A stretch of 64,000 nucleotides of DNA, taken from Paraburkholderia caffeinilytica (lineage in GTDB: Bacteria > Pseudomonadota > Gammaproteobacteria > Burkholderiales > Burkholderiaceae). Within the stretch, counting starts at the first letter, position 1; each line of letters begins with the position of its first letter. The stretch is from NCBI RefSeq assembly GCF_003368325.1, contig NZ_CP031467.1:3720001-3784000 (forward strand), in the 5' to 3' direction. The translations under genes and the position numbers were made by a program. The notes below the pieces were generated by a model, which was given only the letters and a program-made list of their open reading frames with translations, ran no database searches and was not told where the DNA came from. Below are positions 26,753 to 35,490 of this stretch, piece by piece.

Positions 26753-26807
26753 TTGACATGGTTCGAATCCTACGTCTAGGATGTGTCGTTGAAAAGAACA
26801 TGGTTTC
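26753..26807 (+). promoter_or_regulatory. Candidate promoter of rightward ALDH-GMC operon with operator
   Basis: TTGACA (26753-26758), an 18-base spacer and TAGGAT (26777-26782) form a good sigma-70 promoter. A perfect ATCCTA-CGTC-TAGGAT inverted repeat (26767-26782) overlaps the -10 box. The motif AAGAACAT-GG-TTTC follows at 26794-26807, mirroring the copy at 26651-26664 (12 of 14 bases identical) in the same place relative to its promoter. Confidence 0.55.
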
Positions 26808-26871
26808 TTTCAAGAAAACACGGCATCTAATGAAGAACGGTGGTCGGAAGACCCCGCAACCAGGACGCAAG

Positions 26872-28308
26872 ATGATTTTGAATACTCCTTTACTGATCGA
26901 CGGCACGTGGCGCGCCGGCACCCATGCGCAGCGTGCAACGGTGCGTGACCCCGCGACAGGCGCGGCGCTGGGCGAACTCTCACTCGCAAGCGAACAGGAC
27001 ATGGTTCTCGCGCTCGAAGCGGCAAAGCGCGGATTCGACATCTGGCGCAAGACCTCGGCGTATGAGCGTGCGAAAGTGCTGGGCCGGGCCGCCGACCTGC
27101 TGCGCGAGCGTGCTGAGACGATCGCGCAACTGATTACGATGGAGCAGGGCAAGCCGCTTGCCGAGGCGCGGATGGAAGCGGGCGGCGCGGGCGATCACGT
27201 CGACTGGTATGCGGAAGAAGGGCGGCGCGCTTATGGCCGGGTGATCCCGCCGCGCCAGCGCGGCGCGCGTCAGATTGTCCTGCGCGAGCCGGTCGGGCCG
27301 GTCGCGGCGTTCAGCCCGTGGAACTTTCCGGTCTCGCAGCTTGTGCGCAAGATCGCGGGTGCGCTAGCGGCAGGCTGCTCGATTATCGCGAAGGGACCGG
27401 AAGAAACGCCGTCGTCCTGCATTGAAATGTGCCGCGCGTTTCATGACGCGGGCGTGCCTGCTGGCGCGCTGAACCTGCTGTTCGGTGTGCCCGCCGAGGT
27501 CTCGTCGTTTCTGATCCGCTCGGACGTGATCCGCAAGGTGTCATTCACGGGCTCGGTGCCGGTTGGCCGCTCACTCGGCGCACTTGCCGCGCAGCACCTG
27601 AAGCGCTGCACCCTCGAACTGGGCGGCCACGCACCGTTCATTGTCTGCGACGACGCGGACATCGCGGCGGCCGCTGCACTCGGTTCGGGCCTGAAGTTCC
27701 GGAATGCGGGCCAGGTGTGTGCCTCGCCGACGCGCTTTTTCGTGCAGTCCGGCGTCTATGACGCGTTCGTCAGCGCGTTCTCCAGCCAGACCGCGCAGCT
27801 CGTGGTCGGCGCGGGTGCGGCGGTTGAGACGCAAATGGGCCCGCTCGCGCACGCACGCCGCGTCGACGCAATGGCCGGGTTCGTCGCCGACGCGCGCGAA
27901 TGCGGTGCGACGGTGCAGGTGGGCGGCGAGCGCGTTGCGGGCACAGACGGCTTCTTCTTCCAGCCGACCGTGCTCACCGACGTGCCCGACCACGCACGCG
28001 TGATGCGTGAGGAACCGTTCGGCCCGATTGCAACGGTGCTGCGCTTCGACACGCTCGACGAAGTCATCGCGCGGGCCAACGCGTTGCCGTATGGGCTCGC
28101 CGCCTTCGCGTTCACGCGTTCGATCGCCACGGCCACGCGTCTTGCCGACGATCTCGAGTGCGGCATGGTTTCGATCAACCACTTTGGCCTCGCCGCACCC
28201 GAAACGCCGTTCGGTGGCTGGAAAGATAGTGGCTATGGCAGCGAGGGCGGCAGCGAAGGGCTTGATGCCTACCTGCAACCGAAGTTCGTCAGCCAGATCG
28301 GCGTCTGA
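26872..28308 (+). CDS. NAD(P)-dependent aldehyde dehydrogenase (succinate-semialdehyde-type)
   Basis: 478 aa from ATG 26872 (AGGAC upstream); the open frame continues 69 codons 5' through the promoter and is not coding there. It has MEQGKPLAEARMEA, FSPWNFPVSQLVRKIAGALAAGCSIIAKGPEETPSS, FTGSVPVGR, Glu249 in LELGGHAP, Cys283 in GQVCASPTR and a complete C-terminus. The sequence style is that of succinate-semialdehyde and related semialdehyde dehydrogenases. First gene of the operon ALDH, GMC oxidoreductase, MFS. Confidence 0.92.
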   Translation: MILNTPLLIDGTWRAGTHAQRATVRDPATGAALGELSLASEQDMVLALEAAKRGFDIWRKTSAYERAKVLGRAADLLRERAETIAQLITMEQGKPLAEARMEAGGAGDHVDWYAEEGRRAYGRVIPPRQRGARQIVLREPVGPVAAFSPWNFPVSQLVRKIAGALAAGCSIIAKGPEETPSSCIEMCRAFHDAGVPAGALNLLFGVPAEVSSFLIRSDVIRKVSFTGSVPVGRSLGALAAQHLKRCTLELGGHAPFIVCDDADIAAAAALGSGLKFRNAGQVCASPTRFFVQSGVYDAFVSAFSSQTAQLVVGAGAAVETQMGPLAHARRVDAMAGFVADARECGATVQVGGERVAGTDGFFFQPTVLTDVPDHARVMREEPFGPIATVLRFDTLDEVIARANALPYGLAAFAFTRSIATATRLADDLECGMVSINHFGLAAPETPFGGWKDSGYGSEGGSEGLDAYLQPKFVSQIGV

Positions 28309-28319
28309 CCGGGAACGCG

Positions 28320-29936
28320 ATGGAGACGTTCGACTACATCGTGGCGGGTGGCGGCTCCGGCGGCTGCACGGTCGCAAGCCGTCTCGTCGAGGCGGGCTGC
28401 AGCGTCCTGCTGCTGGAAGCCGGCCCGCGCGACAATCATCCGTTCATCCACATTCCGGGCACCTTCATTCGCGTGCACGGCACGCGCCGCACCTGGATGT
28501 ACCGTACGGACGCGCAGGCGCACGTGAACGGCCGCGAGGTGTTCATCCCGCAGGGGCGCACGCTCGGCGGCGGCAGTTCCGTGAACGCGATGATTTACAT
28601 CCGCGGCCAGCAACAGGATTACGACGATTGGGCTGCGGCGGGCGCGAAGGGGTGGAGTTGGGCCGATGTGCTGCCGGTGTTTCGCCGCGCCGAAGGCAAC
28701 CGGCGTCTGGGTGCGCCGCTGCATGGCACTGACGGTCCGCTGAAGGTCAGCGACGGCACGCATCGCCATCCGCTGAGCGTCGCGTTCGTGAACGCAGCAA
28801 TGGAAGCGGGTGTGCCCTATACGGAAGATTTCAATGGCGCGGCCCAGGAGGGCGTCGGCTACTACCAGACCACGACCGACGCAGGGCGCCGTTGCAGTGC
28901 CGCCGTGGCGTATCTGGGCCGCGTGCGCGAGCGGCGCAACCTCAGCGTGCGCACCGGCATGGAGGTCGAGCGGCTCGTCTTCGAGGGGCGCCGTGCGGTG
29001 GGCGTGATCGTGCGTGCCGACGACGGCAGCCGTCACGAATTCCGCTGCCGTGAAGAGGTCGTACTGAGCGCGGGCGCGCTCGCCACGCCGAAGATCCTGA
29101 TGCATTCCGGTGTGGGCGATGGGGTGCATCTGCGCGAACTCGGGCTTGGCGTGCTGCACGATCTGCCCGGCGTCGGGCGCAACTTTCAGGACCACCTCGC
29201 GGCGTCGGTCTATGCGCGTACGCGCGAGCCGATAAGCCTGCTTGGACACGATCGCGGCATGAAGGCGTTGCGGCATGGCCTGCAGTATGTCACCGCGCGG
29301 CGCGGCCTGCTGACGTCGAACGTGATCGAGAGTGGGGCTTTCGTCGATGCGACCGGCTGCGGGCGTCCCGATGTGCAGTTCCACGTCGTGCCCACACTGG
29401 TTGGCGACGTCGACCGCGCGCCGCCCGAAGGCCATGGTCTCTCGCTGAATCCGTGCGCGTTGCGCCCGAAGTCGCGCGGCACGCTGCGCCTGCGCAGCGC
29501 CGACCCGCACGACGGCTTTGCACTCGACGCAGGTTTCCTCTCCGACGACGACGATCTGCGCGTGCTGGTGGCAGGCGTGCGTTTCGCCCGACGTATCATG
29601 CGCGCGCCTTCGCTGGCCTGGTATCTCGACGGCATGCTGATGCTCCCCAATCTCGACGATGACGCGATTCCGCAGCAGGTCTACGAGGACTACGTGCGCT
29701 CGGTGGCGAAAACGGTATTTCATCCGGTCGGCACTTGCCGGATGGGCGCCGATCCGCTCGCGGTTGTCTCGCCTGAACTGCAGGTGCGTGGGCTGGATGG
29801 ACTGTGTATCGGCGATGCCTCGGTCATGCCGCTGATTGTGAGCGGCAATACCAACGCGCCGACCATCATGATCGGCGAACGTTGCGCCGACTTCATGCAC
29901 GCGCGGCGGCAAGCACGCGTGCGGCGCGCGGCCTGA
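28320..29936 (+). CDS. GMC-family FAD oxidoreductase (choline-dehydrogenase-like)
   Basis: 538 aa, complete. N-terminal FAD fold YIVAGGGSGGCTVASRLVEAG (about 5-25) and LLLEAGP, GMC signature GRTLGGGSSVNAMIYIRGQQQDYDDW (about 80-105), second signature GALATPKILMHSGVG, and C-terminal catalytic His in FHPVGTCRMG. Oxidises an alcohol to an aldehyde, passing electrons to FAD and probably a quinone. With the dehydrogenase 11 bases upstream it forms an alcohol to aldehyde to acid pair; the alcohol is unknown. Confidence 0.93.
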   Translation: METFDYIVAGGGSGGCTVASRLVEAGCSVLLLEAGPRDNHPFIHIPGTFIRVHGTRRTWMYRTDAQAHVNGREVFIPQGRTLGGGSSVNAMIYIRGQQQDYDDWAAAGAKGWSWADVLPVFRRAEGNRRLGAPLHGTDGPLKVSDGTHRHPLSVAFVNAAMEAGVPYTEDFNGAAQEGVGYYQTTTDAGRRCSAAVAYLGRVRERRNLSVRTGMEVERLVFEGRRAVGVIVRADDGSRHEFRCREEVVLSAGALATPKILMHSGVGDGVHLRELGLGVLHDLPGVGRNFQDHLAASVYARTREPISLLGHDRGMKALRHGLQYVTARRGLLTSNVIESGAFVDATGCGRPDVQFHVVPTLVGDVDRAPPEGHGLSLNPCALRPKSRGTLRLRSADPHDGFALDAGFLSDDDDLRVLVAGVRFARRIMRAPSLAWYLDGMLMLPNLDDDAIPQQVYEDYVRSVAKTVFHPVGTCRMGADPLAVVSPELQVRGLDGLCIGDASVMPLIVSGNTNAPTIMIGERCADFMHARRQARVRRAA

Positions 29937-29954
29937 TACGAGACGCGGAACGGA

Positions 29955-30003
29955 CGCGGCCGGAGAGCCGCGCCGCCTGCGGCAATGAGCCATCGCTCAT
30001 TGC
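29955..30003 (+). other. Two consecutive hairpins between GMC and MFS genes
   Basis: CGCGGC and GCCGCG (loop CGGAGA, 29955-29972) are followed by GCAATGAGC-CATC-GCTCATTGC, a perfect 9-bp stem (29982-30003). No T tract follows, and the MFS start is 50 bases on. These look like an mRNA boundary or attenuating structure that lowers permease expression. Confidence 0.5.
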
Positions 30004-30053
30004 GCAATACCTTCAACACCAATAACAGCACACTATGCAGTCCAGGAGACACC

Positions 30054-31403
30054 ATGAATCTGCTTTCCCGCTCGACGTTCGAGTCCGCGCGCGACTGGGC
30101 GCTCTATAACCGGATCGCCCGCCGCATCCTGCCGTTCCTGTTCGTTCTGTACATCATTTCGTTTCTCGATCGCGTCAACGTCGGTTTCGCCAAGCTGCAG
30201 ATGGCCGCCGACATCGGTCTGAGCGATACCGCGTTCGGCTTCGGCGCGGGCGTGTTCTTCATCGGCTACTGCCTGTGCGAGATTCCCAGTAACCTGATGC
30301 TGCAGCGCCTGGGCGCGAAATTCTGGATCGCGCGCATCATGGTTTTATGGGGAATCGTGTCGTCTTGCATGCTGTTCGTGCATTCTCCGAATTCGTTCTA
30401 CGTGCTGCGCTTCCTGCTCGGTATTACCGAAGCAGGGTTTTATCCGGGCATCGTGCTGTATCTCACGTACTGGTTTCCGGCTTACGCGCGATCTCAGGCG
30501 ATGGCGTATTTCAATCTTGGCATCGCACTCGCCGGCGTGCTCGGCAGTCCGCTTTCGGGCTGGATCATGCAGACTTTCGCGGGCGTGTGGGGACTCGCCG
30601 GCTGGCAGTGGCTGTTCCTGCTCGAAGGATCGCCTGCGATTCTGTTCGGCGTCGTCACGTACTTCTATCTCGACAACGGCCCGGGCAAAGTCCACTGGCT
30701 GAGCGCCGAGGACAATGCACGCGTGACCGGGCAACTGACGGCAGAGCGTGCGTCGAGCGAACGCGACGGCGCGCGCCACGATTTTCGCGCGGCGTTCTCG
30801 AACGTCGGCATCTGGTGTCTGATTGTCACGAATTTCACGCTGCTGTGCGGCACATATGGCGTGTCGTTCTGGATGCCGCAGATCGTGAAGAACCTCGGTA
30901 TCCGCAACCTCATCACGACGGGCCTGCTCGCCGCCGTGCCGTTCGCCGTGGCCGCGGTCGTGATGATCATTGTGAGCAAGCACTCGGACCGTACCAAGGA
31001 GCGCCGCTGGCACGGCACGATTGCCACGCTGCTGTCGGCGGGCGGCCTCGCGTTCAGTGCCTGTTTTCACGCGCAGCCGTGGCTCTCGTTAATCGGCCTG
31101 AGCGTGGCGATGGCGGGAGGGCTTTCCGCGTTCTGCGTGCTGTGGGCGCTCCCGGGCATTCTGCTGACCGGCCAGGCCGCCGCTGCCGCGATCGCTCTGA
31201 TGGCGATGATCGGCAATCTGGGCGGCTATGCGAGCCCATTTCTGATCGGCTGGCTGCGCGACCGCACCGGGCACCTCGAAAGTGGACTCTATGCGCTGGC
31301 CGCGGCGACGCTCGTCGGCGCGATTACGATGGCATGCGTGCCGCAACTGCGGCAGCGTCGGCGCGCGTCGGGGAACGCAAGGTTCGGCGATACGCCGGTT
31401 TGA
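30054..31403 (+). CDS. MFS transporter, anion:cation symporter (ACS) type
   Basis: 449 aa from ATG 30054 with CAGGAGA upstream. Typical ACS-family features are FLDRVNVGFAKLQM in the first segment, GYCLCEIPSNLMLQRLGAKFWIARIM, LGITEAGFYPGIVLYLTYWFPAYARSQAM and a central hydrophilic loop. Such transporters import organic anions (sugar acids, phthalate, tartrate types). Third gene of the rightward operon, so it should bring in its substrate. Confidence 0.92.
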   Translation: MNLLSRSTFESARDWALYNRIARRILPFLFVLYIISFLDRVNVGFAKLQMAADIGLSDTAFGFGAGVFFIGYCLCEIPSNLMLQRLGAKFWIARIMVLWGIVSSCMLFVHSPNSFYVLRFLLGITEAGFYPGIVLYLTYWFPAYARSQAMAYFNLGIALAGVLGSPLSGWIMQTFAGVWGLAGWQWLFLLEGSPAILFGVVTYFYLDNGPGKVHWLSAEDNARVTGQLTAERASSERDGARHDFRAAFSNVGIWCLIVTNFTLLCGTYGVSFWMPQIVKNLGIRNLITTGLLAAVPFAVAAVVMIIVSKHSDRTKERRWHGTIATLLSAGGLAFSACFHAQPWLSLIGLSVAMAGGLSAFCVLWALPGILLTGQAAAAAIALMAMIGNLGGYASPFLIGWLRDRTGHLESGLYALAAATLVGAITMACVPQLRQRRRASGNARFGDTPV

Positions 31404-31422
31404 GTTGACTCCGTGAGTCGAC
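31404..31422. terminator. Hairpin between convergent MFS and IclR genes
   Basis: GTTGACTC-CGT-GAGTCGAC pairs over 8 bp with one G-U. It starts immediately after the MFS stop and 52 bases before the end of the opposing IclR gene. No T tract on either side, so termination is a guess. Confidence 0.35.
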
Positions 31423-31473
31423 TCCGTGCTTCGGCTCGACCGTCTCGCAAGCGCGGATGCGCTCGCGAGGCAT

Positions 31474-32289
31474 TCAGGTTTTAGCCGGCCGGCCGGTTTG
31501 CGCCTGTTGCAGATCGCTGCCCTTGTAACCGAGATTCCACGAGATGCGCAGGGCGGTGCGCACGAGTGGATCGACGATGGCCGCAGGCGGCGCTTTCGGA
31601 ATGTACTGGATGCTGCCCACGAGTGCGAGCGCGCCGACCGCGCACGCCGTGCTGTCGAGGATCGGCGCCGCGACCGCGCTGATGCCAAGCGTTTCCACTT
31701 CGAAGGCGACGGCGTAGCCTCGCTCGCGTGTCTTGCGCACGATGGCGTCGAGTTCGGTCTGCGCCGTGACGGTGTGCGGCGTGAATGCCTTTAACTCCTG
31801 CTTCTTCAATTGCGCGCGCAGCTCCGCATGACCGAACGCGAGCGCGACATAGCCCTGCGCGTTGGCGTGCAGCGCGAGGCTCGTGCCGGGCCGCACACCG
31901 ATCTCGAGCGCGGCTTTGCCGACCACCGTAGCGAGCACGGTCAGCTCGCGCGCACTGAGCCCGGAAAGCACGACCGACATTCCCAGCTCTTCGCGCAACT
32001 CGCGCATGGACGTTTCCGCCGCGCCCAGCAGGTCGATGCGCGAGGCCGCGGCCCGGCTCAGCAGATACGCCTTCATGCCCGGACGATAGCGCGACGTCGC
32101 CGGATTCTGCGCCAGATAGCCCAGTTCCAGCAGCGTCTGCAGATGGCGAAAGACCGTGGCCTTGGTCGTTTTCAACTGCACCGCCAGTTCGCTCACACCG
32201 ATCTCGTCGGGGGCGCCGACGACGCCCTCCAGAATGTCGAACGTCATTTGCACCGACTTGACGCCGCTCTTGGTTTTTTCCTCGTCCAT
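31474..32289 (-). CDS. IclR-family regulator of acetylpolyamine cluster
   Basis: 271 aa from ATG 32289 with AAGGGATGA upstream; an upstream extension of 34 codons has no homology. Winged helix about 10-75 (IGVSELAVQLKTTKATVFRHLQTLLELGYLA) and effector domain (LREELGMSVVLSGL, LHANAQGYVALAF, GISAVAAPILDSTA). It is divergent from the aminotransferase gene and is the obvious candidate to bind the 33-base element repeated before the aminotransferase and the MFS gene. Confidence 0.92.
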   Translation of the reverse strand: MDEEKTKSGVKSVQMTFDILEGVVGAPDEIGVSELAVQLKTTKATVFRHLQTLLELGYLAQNPATSRYRPGMKAYLLSRAAASRIDLLGAAETSMRELREELGMSVVLSGLSARELTVLATVVGKAALEIGVRPGTSLALHANAQGYVALAFGHAELRAQLKKQELKAFTPHTVTAQTELDAIVRKTRERGYAVAFEVETLGISAVAAPILDSTACAVGALALVGSIQYIPKAPPAAIVDPLVRTALRISWNLGYKGSDLQQAQTGRPAKT

Positions 32290-32494
32290 CTTTAGATCAT
32301 CCCTTCGCGCCGCGCCTTTGCGCGTACGCCAATGCCTGTTTCGTGAAGGCCGCCGCCCAGCGTGAAACGGCGGCCATTTTGCCATGCACATATATCACAT
32401 CGGCTCTGCCGGCGGGCAGAGCGATCAGCCTCCAAAGCGGGTTCGCGCTGCGTGATGCTGTCACGGAAGCAGAAACATTTTTGTGCCGCTATTA

Positions 32495-32527
32495 GAAACA
32501 TGGTAACGTAAAGCGAAACGACGGGTG
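32495..32527. promoter_or_regulatory. 33-base operator-like element, copy A
   Basis: Pattern GAAAC-N3-GTAACG-N5-CGAAACGAyGGGyG, with two GAAAC half-sites 20 bases apart, between the divergent IclR and aminotransferase genes. It matches copy B at 33985-34017 at 24 of 33 positions with no gap. A further GAAACA lies upstream at 32472. Confidence 0.6.
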
Positions 32528-32565
32528 ATCAACCCAATCCCTTATTTCCTGTCACGGAGACTCCA

Positions 32566-33924
32566 ATGAGCACGTTGAACCAACTCGATATCGACCACCA
32601 TCTGCATCCGCAGACAAATCTGCGTCAGCATGAAGAAGTAGGACCCCTGATCATTGAGTCAGGCGACGGCCCTTATGTCGTCGATACAGACGGCAACCGC
32701 TATTTCGAAGGCATGTCGGGACTCTGGTGCGCTTCGCTCGGCTTCAGCGAAAAGCGTCTGGCCGACGCCGCGCACCGGCAGATGTCGAAGCTGCCGTATC
32801 AGCAGACGTTCGCGCATCGCAGCAGCCGGCCCGTTATCGAGCTCGCCGCGCGCCTGCTCGAACGCGCACCCGTGCCGATGTCCAAGGTGATGTTCCAGAG
32901 TTCGGGCTCCGAGGCGATCGACACGGCGATCAAGCTCGTCTGGTATTACCAGGCAGCCTCGGGGCGGCCTGGCAAGCGCAAGATCATCGGCCGCCGGCGC
33001 GGCTATCACGGCACGACAGTCGCCGCCGCAAGCCTCACTGGCTTGCCGAACATGCAGACGGGGTGGGGCCTGCCCCTGCCGGACATGCTGCACGTGACCT
33101 GTCCGCATTTCTATCGGGAAGGCCGCGCAGGCGAAACCGAGCAGGCATTCAGCGCGCGGCTTGTTACCGAACTCGAACAACTGATCCTCGCGGAAGGCGC
33201 GCAGAACATCGGCGCGTTCTTTGCCGAGCCGGTCATGGGCACGGGCGGTGTGGTCGTGCCGCCGCAAGGCTACTTCGAGGGCGTCCAGGCCGTGCTGCGC
33301 AAGCACGACATTCTGTTTATTGTCGATGAGGTGATTTGCGGCTTCGGGCGCACCGGCCATTATTGGGGCTCACAGGCGTTCGGCCTCGTGCCCGACATGC
33401 TGGCGTGCGCGAAGGGCCTGTCGTCGGCGTATCAGCCGATTTCGGCGCTCATGCTCAGCGACACGCTTTATCAGGCCATTGCGAGCCAGACGAACGCGCT
33501 CGGCGGCTTCGGCCACGGCTTCACTTACGGCGGTCATCCGGTGGCGGCGGCGGTCGCACTCGAAACGCTCCATCTGTATGACGAATATCGGATTCTGGAG
33601 CGCGTCGCGGCCACGGGTGCGTTGCTGCAGGCCGGTCTGCACCAGTTGGCGGAGCATCCGCTGGTGGGAGAGGCACGCGGCATTGGCCTGATGGGCGCGC
33701 TCGAACTCGTTGCCGACAAGGACACGCGCGCGCCGTTCGATCCGCAATTGCAGGTGCCCAAGCGCGTGACGGACGCGTTGCAGCGGCGCGGCTTCCTGTT
33801 GCGGGCGCTTGGCGCCTCGGTGCTGTTCGCCCCGCCGCTGATCAGCACGCCGGCGCAGATCGGAACACTGCTGGCGGCGGTGCGGGAGTGTCTCGACGAA
33901 ACAGTGCGCGGGCTCCACGATTGA
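32566..33924 (+). CDS. Class III PLP-dependent omega-aminotransferase
   Basis: 452 aa, complete, with GLWCASLGFSEKRLADAAHRQMSKLPYQQTF, VMFQSSGSEAIDTAIKLVWYYQ, RRRGYHGTTVAAASLTG, IVDEVICGFGRTGHYWGSQ (PLP Asp) and DMLACAKGLSSAYQPISAL with the PLP lysine. This subgroup transfers amino groups from diamines or omega-amino acids to pyruvate or 2-oxoglutarate. Next to the acetylpolyamine amidohydrolase it fits deamination of putrescine or cadaverine to the aminoaldehyde. The next gene (MFS) has its own control element. Confidence 0.92.
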   Translation: MSTLNQLDIDHHLHPQTNLRQHEEVGPLIIESGDGPYVVDTDGNRYFEGMSGLWCASLGFSEKRLADAAHRQMSKLPYQQTFAHRSSRPVIELAARLLERAPVPMSKVMFQSSGSEAIDTAIKLVWYYQAASGRPGKRKIIGRRRGYHGTTVAAASLTGLPNMQTGWGLPLPDMLHVTCPHFYREGRAGETEQAFSARLVTELEQLILAEGAQNIGAFFAEPVMGTGGVVVPPQGYFEGVQAVLRKHDILFIVDEVICGFGRTGHYWGSQAFGLVPDMLACAKGLSSAYQPISALMLSDTLYQAIASQTNALGGFGHGFTYGGHPVAAAVALETLHLYDEYRILERVAATGALLQAGLHQLAEHPLVGEARGIGLMGALELVADKDTRAPFDPQLQVPKRVTDALQRRGFLLRALGASVLFAPPLISTPAQIGTLLAAVRECLDETVRGLHD

Positions 33925-33984
33925 GCGATGTGGCAAGAACCGATTGACACGGTGTTTTTGTCAACAGACGATGGATCACGTAGA

Positions 33985-34017
33985 GAAACGATGTAACGCC
34001 TATCGAAACGATGGGCG
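33985..34017. promoter_or_regulatory. 33-base operator-like element, copy B
   Basis: Second copy of the GAAAC-N3-GTAACG-N5-CGAAACGAyGGGyG element, 81 bases before the MFS start. A TTGACA and TGTCAA inverted pair (33944-33964) lies just upstream and may close the aminotransferase transcript. The shared phasing argues for one regulator controlling both transcripts. Confidence 0.6.
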
Positions 34018-34097
34018 GATGACTCAGACGGTGACTTTGACGCCGTGCGCGCGTGCCACATCGTGCGTGAGCGCCCCCAACTACCCATGGTAATCGC

Positions 34098-35477
34098 ATG
34101 AAACTTTTGAGCCGCGCCGGCTTTGAACGCGACCGGGACGATGCGCTGTACAACCGGATTGCGTCGAAGCTGCTTCCGTACCTCGTTCTGCTTCTCGTCG
34201 TGTCGTTCGTCGACCGGGTCAACGTCGGTTTCGCCAAACTGGAGATGGCGGGCGACATCGGCCTGAGTGACCTCGCGTATGGCACAGGCGCGGGCCTGTT
34301 CTTTCTCGGCTATTGCGCCTTTGAGATTCCCGCGAACCTCATTCTCCAGCGTGTGGGCGCGCGCCGCTGGCTCGGTGCAATCATGCTCGTATGGGGCGTG
34401 ATTTCGGCAGGCATGGCGTTCGTCGCCAACACCCACCAGTTCTACGCGATGCGCGTGCTGCTCGGCATCGCCGAAGCGGGCTGCTATCCCGGTGTCATGC
34501 TCTATATGACGTACTGGTTCCCCGCGCGTTTGCGTTCACAGGTGTGCGCCATTTTTTTCCTCGGGTTGACCTTCGGCGGCATGCTGGGCGGTCCGCTCTC
34601 CGGTTGGATCCTGCAGACGGTGCCGCAATGGGGCGGCCTGCATGGCTGGCAGTGGCTCTTCATCATGGAGGCGTTGCCTGCAGTCGCGCTCGCGTTCTTC
34701 ACGTTCGCGTGGCTGCCGAACGATCCGCTCGACGCGAGCTGGCTTAGTGCCGAAGAGCGGCGTTACGTGCACGCGTCGGCGCGCGGCGCAGACGGTGCGC
34801 AAACCGCTGCAGTACTGCCTGGCCGCGTGGTGGACGCGCTGTGCAGTCCTACGGTCTGGCTGATGGCGCTAGCAAACTTTGCGCTTCTCGGCGGGGCGTA
34901 TGGCGTGAGCTTCTGGTTGCCGCAGATTATCCGTAGCGCGGGGATCGCGAATCTCCTGCATGTCGGCCTTCTATCCGCGCTGCCGTACGTGTTCTCGGGT
35001 GCCTGCATGGTGCTTGTGGCGCGGCATTCGGATCGTTCGCAGGAGCGCCGCTGGCATTCGATTCTTCCGATGCTGCTGTCGGTCGTCGGTTTCTGGCTGG
35101 CGGGTGCGACTTCGGGGCACCTTGCTTGGGGGCTGATCGGCCTGATCCTCGCGGTAGTTGGCGCGCAGACCTCGTCGGGCGTACTGTGGTCGGTGCCCGC
35201 GACGCTGTTCTCGGGCTCCGCGGCGGGCACAGCGCTGGCGATGGTGACGATGGGTGGAAACCTCGGCGGTTATGCGATTCCCTACATGATTGGTTACGCG
35301 CGCACCCTCGCCGGCGGTTTCGCGCCGGGCTTCTATGTCCTGTGCGCAGTGCAGGTTCTCGGCATCGCAGCGCTGCTGCTGGTCCCGTCGAACCGGTTCA
35401 GGATGAGCGACGTGTCGCGAGATACGCGCGCATTATCGTCAGACATGAATGCCGCATCGCCCCGCAACGTCGCATAA
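34098..35477 (+). CDS. MFS transporter, ACS type, of acetylpolyamine cluster
   Basis: 459 aa with 12 membrane segments: VSFVDRVNVGFAKLEMAGDIGL, GYCAFEIPANLILQRVGARRWLGAIM, LGIAEAGCYPGVMLYMTYWFPARLRSQV. About the same size and motif set as the MFS protein at 30054-31403, so the two are paralogues. It lies 14 bases before the amidohydrolase and shares its transcript; it may import an acetylated amine-derived acid. The substrate of this family is normally anionic, which sits oddly with a polyamine pathway. Confidence 0.9.
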   Translation: MKLLSRAGFERDRDDALYNRIASKLLPYLVLLLVVSFVDRVNVGFAKLEMAGDIGLSDLAYGTGAGLFFLGYCAFEIPANLILQRVGARRWLGAIMLVWGVISAGMAFVANTHQFYAMRVLLGIAEAGCYPGVMLYMTYWFPARLRSQVCAIFFLGLTFGGMLGGPLSGWILQTVPQWGGLHGWQWLFIMEALPAVALAFFTFAWLPNDPLDASWLSAEERRYVHASARGADGAQTAAVLPGRVVDALCSPTVWLMALANFALLGGAYGVSFWLPQIIRSAGIANLLHVGLLSALPYVFSGACMVLVARHSDRSQERRWHSILPMLLSVVGFWLAGATSGHLAWGLIGLILAVVGAQTSSGVLWSVPATLFSGSAAGTALAMVTMGGNLGGYAIPYMIGYARTLAGGFAPGFYVLCAVQVLGIAALLLVPSNRFRMSDVSRDTRALSSDMNAASPRNVA

Positions 35478-35490
35478 GGACAAACAGACA

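Noticed and set aside
26749..26785. tRNA-like GGTTCGAATCC
   Set aside because: Only the T-loop consensus is present; no acceptor, D or anticodon arms can be folded around it, and it lies within a promoter.
28269..29993. About 570-codon frame antisense to the GMC oxidoreductase
   Set aside because: High-GC shadow; His/Arg/Ala-rich with no motif, while the plus strand is a complete GMC enzyme.
33944..33964. TTGACA and TGTCAA pair as a definite terminator
   Set aside because: Short 6-bp stem with a 9-base loop and no following T tract; kept only as a remark.
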